DNA of 57,217 nt, taken from contig NZ_SSOB01000055.1 in assembly GCF_004801405.1 (NCBI RefSeq), positions 1 to 57,217 on the forward strand, in the 5' to 3' direction. The position numbers were made by a program, and so were the translations under genes. Shown piece by piece: positions 52,612 to 57,217 of the stretch; position 1 is the stretch's first letter; each line of letters opens with the position of its first letter. The stretch is from Cohnella fermenti (GTDB lineage Bacteria > Bacillota > Bacilli > Paenibacillales > Paenibacillaceae). The notes below the pieces were generated by a model. It was given only the letters and a program-made list of their open reading frames with translations. It did no database searches and was not told the DNA's origin.

Positions 52612-52677
52612 GATTTTATGTGGTTTTTCACATTCGTTGGCGGGATTCCGGGGGGATTGAGAGGTTTTATGTGGTTT
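52612..52677. repeat. Dispersed palindrome array, copy D, left part
   Basis: Unit one (centre 52626) and the left half of unit two, cut at its T5 loop (52677) by the IS110-family element. Joined to 54282-54400 it restores a 4-unit element of about 186 bp like copies B and C. Confidence 0.9.
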
Positions 52678-52745
52678 AATACGAAAATTAACCCCCGCTA
52701 ATGGCGGTCTGTACCGGATTTAGACAAAAAAAGTCCCACCACCCC

Positions 52746-52766
52746 AAAAAATCCGCTTGGATTTTT
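52746..52766 (-). terminator. Terminator of the IS110 transposase gene
   Basis: On the minus strand AAAAATCC, loop AAGC and GGATTTTTT form an 8-bp hairpin with a T tract, 15 nt after the stop codon. Confidence 0.8.
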
Positions 52767-52780
52767 AAAAAATGGATAGA

Positions 52781-54016
52781 CTATTCGCTAACGGGTTGTA
52801 ACGAAACCTTGTATCCCATTTGACGGATGTACGTCAAATAACTTTCCAACTTTCTTTGCTCAGACGTTCCTTCGCCTAGGGGAACGTCTATTTCTTTGTA
52901 TAGCGTTTTCTCTCGCATCATCGCATGCAAGATCCGTGCCATCAAATGTCCGGTTGCTACACTCGCCTTTTGCTCGCCTCTCCTCTTCCGTATTCTTCGG
53001 AAGAATCGACCGATCCGATTGTTTGACCGGTAGTTCGCCCATCCCGCTTGGCACAGGGCCCGTTTGAGATGTTTGTTCCCCTGCAACGCTTTCGTTTTCT
53101 TCCGCTTTCCCGCACTTTCGTTATTCCCAGGGCTCACTCCTGCCCACGAGGCGAACTGCGCGTCCGTCGGGAACATTTCTGCTACGTGCGGTCCCATCTC
53201 CGCTAAGATTGTTATCGCCGACGTTCGCTCGATCCCCGGTATCGAATCGATTTGTTCAATCATCTCCTCGTACGCACCGATCCGCCACTCAATCTTCTCT
53301 TCCAATCGCCCGATCTTTTCCTCCAAATACATCAGGTGTTCCCAGTGCTCGCTTATCATCTCCCGGTGATGCCGCCGCAACTTCCCATTAAGCGCATCCA
53401 GCAATTGGGGGACTTTCTTCTTCAGTTGCGTTTTGACCAGACTTCGCAGTTCCGCTTCCTCCAACACTTCTCCAGCCATAATCTTCTGCAGCAACGCTCG
53501 CCCCGACACCCCGAAGAGGTCCGACATATACGTGGTCAATTTGATGTTCGCATCCTGCAGAATCTTGTGAATCCGGTTCTTCTCCGAGGTTGCTGCTTGC
53601 ACCAGCTTCGTCCGGTACCGCGTCAAATCCCTCAAGTCCCTTATGTTCTGCTCCGGCACCATACTCGGCTCGATTAGCCCACACCGATGCATCTCCGCTA
53701 ACCGTTCCGCGTCCTTCTTGTCCGTTTTTTTACCAGACCTGCTCTTCACGCTTCGAGCATTCACCAACACTAATTCGCAGGTCCCCTCCAAGATGTTCCA
53801 CACCGGCTTCCAATAGACTCCGGTACTTTCCATAACGACCTCTTTGCAACCTTGCTCCTGCAGCCAATCCTGAAGCTCCATCAACTCCCTTGTGGTTGTC
53901 CCGAATGTCCGGATCACGCATTGTGGCTTGTTCTCTAACGGTCCGTTCAGCACACACGCCACTACCGTTTCCTGATGGACATCCAACCCTCCGCAGCACC
54001 TTCGTACAGCATCCAT
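52781..54016 (-). CDS. IS110 family transposase
   Basis: A 411-residue DEDD/serine recombinase-type transposase. The RuvC-like domain has D12 (GLDVHQETV), E63 (VVMESTGVYWKP), D99 and D102 (KKTDKKDAERLA). A coiled-coil segment lies at about 225-255, and the C-terminal Transposase_20 domain contains SIPGIERTSAITILAEMG and WAGVSPGNNESAGKRKKTK, where S301 is the probable serine nucleophile. The start at 54016 follows AGGAGGT at 9 nt; an earlier in-frame ATG overlaps this box poorly. All motifs are intact, so the element looks active. It should act together with the RNA encoded in the upstream end. Confidence 0.92.
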   Translation of the reverse strand: MDAVRRCCGGLDVHQETVVACVLNGPLENKPQCVIRTFGTTTRELMELQDWLQEQGCKEVVMESTGVYWKPVWNILEGTCELVLVNARSVKSRSGKKTDKKDAERLAEMHRCGLIEPSMVPEQNIRDLRDLTRYRTKLVQAATSEKNRIHKILQDANIKLTTYMSDLFGVSGRALLQKIMAGEVLEEAELRSLVKTQLKKKVPQLLDALNGKLRRHHREMISEHWEHLMYLEEKIGRLEEKIEWRIGAYEEMIEQIDSIPGIERTSAITILAEMGPHVAEMFPTDAQFASWAGVSPGNNESAGKRKKTKALQGNKHLKRALCQAGWANYRSNNRIGRFFRRIRKRRGEQKASVATGHLMARILHAMMREKTLYKEIDVPLGEGTSEQRKLESYLTYIRQMGYKVSLQPVSE

Positions 54017-54062
54017 CTCGACTCTACCTCCTACGTTTTCATACAAATCATGCGCCTGAGAG

Positions 54063-54250
54063 TGTGTAATTTAATACACGTACTATATGGGTCTACAATA
54101 GGCGATTCTCGACGGCGCAATAGAACGGTTTTTCGCACGGGGTATCTCCCAATAATCACTCGTCCTTTGATTTGTATCTTCAGTGTTCACGCTAGGGTAG
54201 CGTCTTCATAACTGCGGATGACCTCATACGAATAATTTTCATGGTAGGGG
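54063..54250 (-). ncRNA. Candidate bridge RNA of the IS110 element
   Basis: The noncoding region upstream of the transposase holds, in transcription order: a small hairpin ACGCTA/TAGCGT (about 54207-54193); TGCGAAAAACC (54137-54127), identical over 11 nt to the target next to the element; TTGCG (54120-54116), a possible right target guide; and GTATTAAA (54077-54070), identical to the element's right end, placed in a loop of GTGTA/TACAC. Target-binding loop before donor-binding loop is the order known for IS110-group bridge RNAs. Exact RNA ends are not determined. Confidence 0.6.
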
Positions 54251-54281
54251 GTGACAACTGTCCTTGTTGTCATAGAGGTTT

Positions 54282-54400
54282 TTCGCATATATACGGAATT
54301 TCGAGGCGTAGTTGCGGCCATGTATGTGGTTTTTCGCATATAATCGTCCAAATGCCCCGTTATCGCCCTGCGCCAATGTGAAATTTCGCATAAAATCCGT
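54282..54400. repeat. Dispersed palindrome array, copy D, right part
   Basis: The right half of unit two, then units three (centre 54332) and four (centre about 54383). The end AATGTGAAATTTCGCATAAAAT is the inverted counterpart of the copy's left end. The linker CCAAATGCCCCGTTATCGCC closely resembles that of copy B. Confidence 0.9.
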
Positions 54401-54623
54401 AAATCGCCTGCACAGGGCCGGAGCGCGCATAGGGTCCGGAGCACGAGGGCAAAAGAAAAGCCGGAGCGCAAGCGCCCGGCCGATAAATCGTTGCGACAAT
54501 CTATTTGCGCCTGCCGACACTTGTTTATCGCCTGCCCGACGACTATTTGCGCTTGTTCGACGGCTTTGGCGCCCGTTCGACGCCCAGCGCGAGGCGGTTA
54601 AGCCGCTTGCCCCGCCAGCTTCC
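54401..54623. other. Intergenic DNA downstream of the MTHFR-like gene
   Basis: No gene is supported. It holds degenerate words (GCCTGC, TATTTGCGC, CGACG) recurring about every 30 bp near 54500-54575. I see no clear terminator for the MTHFR-like gene. Confidence 0.4.
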
Positions 54624-55574
54624 TCATCTGCGTCCAACGCCGATCGTCCCGCGCAGCCTTCCGCGCATGAACGCCTTGATGTCCTTGGCCAGCTCGACCG
54701 CCGCCTCGATCTCGACCCTGCGGGTCGACACGCTCTCGATGCTGCAGCCGATCGGAATGCCCTTCTCGAGGCCGAAGTCGAACAGCTCCCCGAACACCTC
54801 GCACGACGAACGGATCGAATTGTCCAGAATATCCTGCGCGTGAAGCAGCTCGTTCTCGAGCCATCTCGGGATGCTGATGCCGAGCCACTTCATGAACTCC
54901 AGCGTCTTCAGCGAGCCGCACGGCGCCAGATTAAACAGAATGGGAACCATCGGGATGTCGTTGTCCGAACAATAATAGTAATAGTCCGACAGAAAATTCT
55001 TCGAAGCCTCCACATCGTAAGTCGCTTGAGAGATGAAGAACGAGCACCCGTTCTGCTGCTTGCCCGCCACCCGGAGATGCTCGTCTCCCTTGGCCTTGTG
55101 GCGCTCCGGAATGACGACTCCGCCGAAGCGGAGCTTCTCGTTCCGCTCCTTGCTGATCCTGTAGGCGTCCGGAAGCCGCATCGTTACTTCCTGCTTGCTC
55201 GACGAGGCGCCTACGAACACCGAGAAGCGATCCTCCGTCCGATCCGACTCGATCCACCTCGCAAGCTCCTCCGGCGTCTCCTTGCCGACGACCTTGTAGA
55301 TGATCTTCGGCACATCGAACGCGTCGAGGTAATTCTTGCTGTATTCCGTCGGGTCCATCGCGGACAGGTACGGGAACGGGCGGTCCTGGTCGGTGCGGTC
55401 GGCCTCGTCCTGAACGTCGTACAGGACGAGCCCGTCGATGCCGATATCCTGAATTCGTTCGATCTGCCTCCGGGCGATCTCGGCGATCTTGCCCGGCTCG
55501 TGATTCGTCTTCGGCGGCGTCAGCCCGTAAGTCAAGATGCCCGGCTGCCGATTGTCGATTTTATGATTAAGCAT
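54624..55574 (-). CDS. Methylenetetrahydrofolate reductase-like protein
   Basis: A 316-residue TIM-barrel protein resembling the MetF/MTHFR family (PF02219). It starts with a family-like TYGLTPPKTNHEPGKIAEIA, followed by IGIDGLVLYDVQDEADRTDQ and further FSVFVGASSS, QATYDVEASKNFL and VPILFNLAPCG. By eye, the position of the catalytic Glu of E. coli MetF (in SFEFFPP) is a Gly here (TYGLTPP), so the activity may differ. The ATG at 55574 lies 9 nt after GAGGGAG. Its neighbour is a LysR-family gene on the same strand, and three TATAGC half-sites lie in between. Confidence 0.75.
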   Translation of the reverse strand: MLNHKIDNRQPGILTYGLTPPKTNHEPGKIAEIARRQIERIQDIGIDGLVLYDVQDEADRTDQDRPFPYLSAMDPTEYSKNYLDAFDVPKIIYKVVGKETPEELARWIESDRTEDRFSVFVGASSSKQEVTMRLPDAYRISKERNEKLRFGGVVIPERHKAKGDEHLRVAGKQQNGCSFFISQATYDVEASKNFLSDYYYYCSDNDIPMVPILFNLAPCGSLKTLEFMKWLGISIPRWLENELLHAQDILDNSIRSSCEVFGELFDFGLEKGIPIGCSIESVSTRRVEIEAAVELAKDIKAFMRGRLRGTIGVGRR

Positions 55575-55667
55575 AAAGCGATTCTCCCTCACCAAGTTCT
55601 ATATCCCAGTTTAGCACCTCGGAATGTCGACTAGAAGCCCTATTCGTCCCGAATGCGAATCTCAATT

Positions 55668-55696
55668 GCTATAACTGGGTATAGCCTCAAGCTATA
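55668..55696 (-). promoter_or_regulatory. Tripartite dyad, candidate LysR operator
   Basis: GCTATA-6 nt-TATAGC (55668-55685) overlaps TATAGC-5 nt-GCTATA (55680-55696), giving three alternating half-sites. It lies about 95 bp before the MTHFR-like gene, directly after the LysR gene, so it is the likely binding site for activation of the MTHFR-like gene. Confidence 0.6.
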
Positions 55697-55752
55697 TCGA
55701 GAGACATATGCCGCCAATTCGGATACATTCGCCCGTCCGCCTCTATTATCCT

Positions 55753-56700
55753 CTACTCGTCGATCGCCTGAATCGCCTGCTTCAGCGCGTCTACGTAAGC
55801 CGCCCCCAGCTTCGAGAGCGGAACGCTCTTGTGCGCGATCCAGCCGACATGGATCGTCTCGTTGATGTCGAGCGGCACAGGAATGATGTCGTTGCCGTTC
55901 AGATCCGAGCTCAGCACCCCCGTCGATATCGTATACCCGTTGAGCCCGATCAATAGATTAAACAGGGTCGCCCGGTCGTTGACCCGGATGCTTTTCCTAT
56001 GGGACAATGTGCTGAGAATCTCTTCCGAGAAGTGGAAGGAATTGTACTCCCCTTGATCGAAGGACAGGTACGGATACTCGTCCAACTGCTCGATCGCGAC
56101 GCTCTTCTGCTTGGCGAGGGGATTGTGCACACTGATAAAAATATGCGGCCTCGCCACGAACAAGCTATGGAACTCGAGCCCTGCGGACTTGAACAGCTTG
56201 TGGAGCACCTTGGCGTTGAACTCGTTCACGTAGAGGATGCCGATCTCGCTTCTCATGCTCCGGACATCCTCGATGATCTCGTACGTCTTCGTCTCGCGCA
56301 GCGCCAGCTCGTATTCGTCCAGCCCGTGCTCCTGCACAAGGCTGACGAACGCGTTGACCGCGAACGCATAGTGCTGCGTCGACACGGAGAAGTGCTGCGG
56401 GGACGGCTTGCCGCCCAGATAACGGTTCTCCAGCAAGTCCGCCTGCTCGACGACCTGCCGCGCGTAGGAGAGGAACTCGGTTCCTTCCTTCGTCAGCGTG
56501 ATGCCCTTGTTCGTCCGCTCGAAGATCGTCACGCCGACCTCCTCCTCCAGCTCGCGGATGGCGTTGGACAGGCTCGGCTGGGAGATGAAGAGGCGCTTCG
56601 CGGCTTCGTTCATCGAGCCCCGGCCGGCGACCTCGATCACGTACTTCAGTTGTTGCAGCGTCAAGGGGCGGCCCCTCCGTTCGGCGATAGTTACGTCCAT
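55753..56700 (-). CDS. LysR family transcriptional regulator
   Basis: A 315-residue LysR protein. The N-terminal winged helix (residues about 13-72) reads LTLQQLKYVIEVAGRGSMNEA, then AKRLFISQPSLSNAIRELEEEVGVTIFER. The effector-binding domain follows from about residue 100. It resembles CysL/CmbR-type regulators of sulfur metabolism only in general features. It lies immediately upstream of the MTHFR-like gene and probably activates it through the half-sites at 55668-55696; a link to methionine or one-carbon metabolism is inferred from that neighbour. Confidence 0.88.
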   Translation of the reverse strand: MDVTIAERRGRPLTLQQLKYVIEVAGRGSMNEAAKRLFISQPSLSNAIRELEEEVGVTIFERTNKGITLTKEGTEFLSYARQVVEQADLLENRYLGGKPSPQHFSVSTQHYAFAVNAFVSLVQEHGLDEYELALRETKTYEIIEDVRSMRSEIGILYVNEFNAKVLHKLFKSAGLEFHSLFVARPHIFISVHNPLAKQKSVAIEQLDEYPYLSFDQGEYNSFHFSEEILSTLSHRKSIRVNDRATLFNLLIGLNGYTISTGVLSSDLNGNDIIPVPLDINETIHVGWIAHKSVPLSKLGAAYVDALKQAIQAIDE

Positions 56701-56744
56701 TATAGCTCATAACCAACACCGGGGGAAAAGGGGGAGAGGCGCTC

Positions 56745-57050
56745 ATGAGCACAAAAGTGGGGAGATACGCAACGTTCTGGCTTGCGTCCGCCAGCTTGGC
56801 GATCTGTCTCGGCGACGCGTTGGGCAGCGGCCTGGCGAACATCGTCCTCATCGGGCTCAACCCGCTGATCGATGCCATCAAATTCGCCGAGCCGTTCCAG
56901 AGCTGGATCGTGGACACAGACGCTCTGCGCATGGAGCCGAGCAGTGCCCTGATTCCGCTGAAGCTTCCGGCGTACCTGATTCACTTCAGCAGCTACGCCT
57001 TGACGGGACTGCTGGCGGACTGGGCGATTCGGAGGACGATGAGCCGATGA
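56745..57050 (+). CDS. Small two-helix membrane protein of unknown function
   Basis: A 101-residue protein with two hydrophobic segments (FWLASASLAICLGDALGSGL and, near the C terminus, PAYLIHFSSYALTGLLADWAI). A G-rich box (GGGGGAGAGG) precedes the ATG at about the right distance. It is divergent from the LysR gene, 44 bp away. I do not recognise the family. Because the two genes share a promoter region, co-regulation with the LysR protein is possible. Confidence 0.6.
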   Translation: MSTKVGRYATFWLASASLAICLGDALGSGLANIVLIGLNPLIDAIKFAEPFQSWIVDTDALRMEPSSALIPLKLPAYLIHFSSYALTGLLADWAIRRTMSR

Positions 57051-57095
57051 TTCGCCGTTCCGACGCCCCTCGGTCCCCCGATCCACGCGATTTAT

Positions 57096-57217
57096 GGTCG
57101 AGTAGGTAGGGCCTCTCCTTTCGAGGATTGTGCCCGTCCCCCTCACAGATCCGTACGTGCGGAATTCCCGCATACGGCTCTTCGACGCATCTTTCACAGA
57201 ATGGTTATTTGTAGATA
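57096..57217 (-). mobile_element. Group II intron, 3' end (domains V and VI), truncated by window edge
   Basis: On the minus strand GAGCCGTATGCGG and CCGCACGTACGGATC (57180-57148) form the 33-nt domain V hairpin, with the catalytic AGC triad and the expected bulge region. A domain VI hairpin follows (TCCT-CGAA-AGGA core), and the sequence ends in CCTACTCGAC before the exon (about 57097). The rest of the intron, including any reverse transcriptase gene, lies beyond 57217. The intron class is not determined. Confidence 0.75.

Larger units (their letters stand above)
52375..52780. other. Intergenic region with tandem repeats, split palindrome copy D and IS end
   Basis: No gene is supported. It contains four imperfect GC-rich repeats of about 36 bp (52471-52611), the left part of palindrome copy D (52612-52677), and the right end of the IS110-family element with its terminator. 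Confidence 0.6.
52678..54281 (-). mobile_element. IS110-family insertion sequence (about 1604 bp)
   Basis: The element carries one transposase gene (minus strand) with a 100-bp downstream end and a 265-bp noncoding upstream end, the layout of the IS110 group. GGTTT is present at both junctions (52673-52677 and 54277-54281), so the exact core position within it is uncertain. Removing 1604 bp restores an intact palindrome unit (GTGGTTTTTCGCATATATAC). There are no terminal inverted repeats or conventional target duplications, as expected for the family. Confidence 0.85.

Noticed and set aside
54044..54046. Transposase start at the ATG 10 codons earlier
   Set aside because: AGGAGGT lies downstream of that codon and 9 nt before the ATG at 54016, so the later start is preferred.
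54127..54137. The 11-nt match in the IS end as simply another palindrome unit
   Set aside because: The flanks show no further similarity to palindrome units, and it sits alone, off the 52-bp phase. It lies where a target guide is expected.
1..57217. tRNA or rRNA genes and prophage
   Set aside because: I saw no tRNA-like cloverleaf, ribosomal RNA segments, or phage structural genes.

Overview
The window looks like a chromosomal segment of a GC-rich member of the Paenibacillaceae (Cohnella or Paenibacillus type). The reasons are strong GGAGG ribosome binding sites, YesMN-type two-component regulators next to LplABC-type sugar importers with a DUF3502-type binding protein, an S-layer-homology protein, a preQ1-I-like riboswitch, and a Bacillota-style holin-like type I toxin. 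Genus and species cannot be fixed from the sequence alone. Apart from one insertion sequence, one partial group II intron and dispersed palindromic repeats, it reads as ordinary chromosome devoted to carbohydrate use.

Layout. 1-0.7 kb: degenerate GGTTTGG low-complexity DNA. 0.7-4.6 kb: Rrf2 regulator, Fsr-like MFS exporter, YhdH/AcuI-type oxidoreductase, and a VUT-family queuosine-precursor transporter behind a preQ1-I-like leader. 4.7-14.3 kb: a leftward sugar-uptake locus (deacetylase-fold protein, binding protein, two permeases, histidine kinase, AraC-type response regulator, alginate-lyase-family protein). 14.7-19 kb: a 1413-residue secreted GH9 enzyme. 19-29.9 kb: GH13 alpha-glucosidase, BNR-repeat lipoprotein, MalT-like regulator, paired chromate transporters, ROK regulator, LspA and an O-antigen-ligase-like protein. 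30-33.6 kb: S-layer-homology protein, small membrane protein, acetyltransferase. 34-37.8 kb: potABCD. 38-43.3 kb: ROK sugar kinase, NlpC/P60 hydrolase, AraC regulator with two Gfo/Idh oxidoreductases. 43.8-44.1 kb: type I toxin with an antisense RNA. 44.1-51.1 kb: a five-gene operon and a divergent AraC regulator that together read as an oxidative L-galactose pathway (aldo/keto reductase, COG3618-type lactonase, LgoD, UxaB, UxaA) ending at 2-keto-3-deoxygluconate. 51.4-57.2 kb: a third Gfo/Idh enzyme, an IS110-family element, an MTHFR-like protein with a LysR regulator, a small membrane protein, and the 3' end of a group II intron cut by the window edge.

The most striking signal is a dispersed repeat of about 185 bp made of palindromes whose centres lie 51-52 bp apart, close to five helical turns. 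Four copies lie between genes. The IS110-family element sits at the dyad centre of the second palindrome of one copy. Its noncoding left end, where IS110-group elements encode their bridge RNA, carries an 11-nt match to that target and an 8-nt match to the element's own right end, in the order expected for target and donor guides. This suggests a bridge-RNA transposon programmed to home into a host palindromic repeat.
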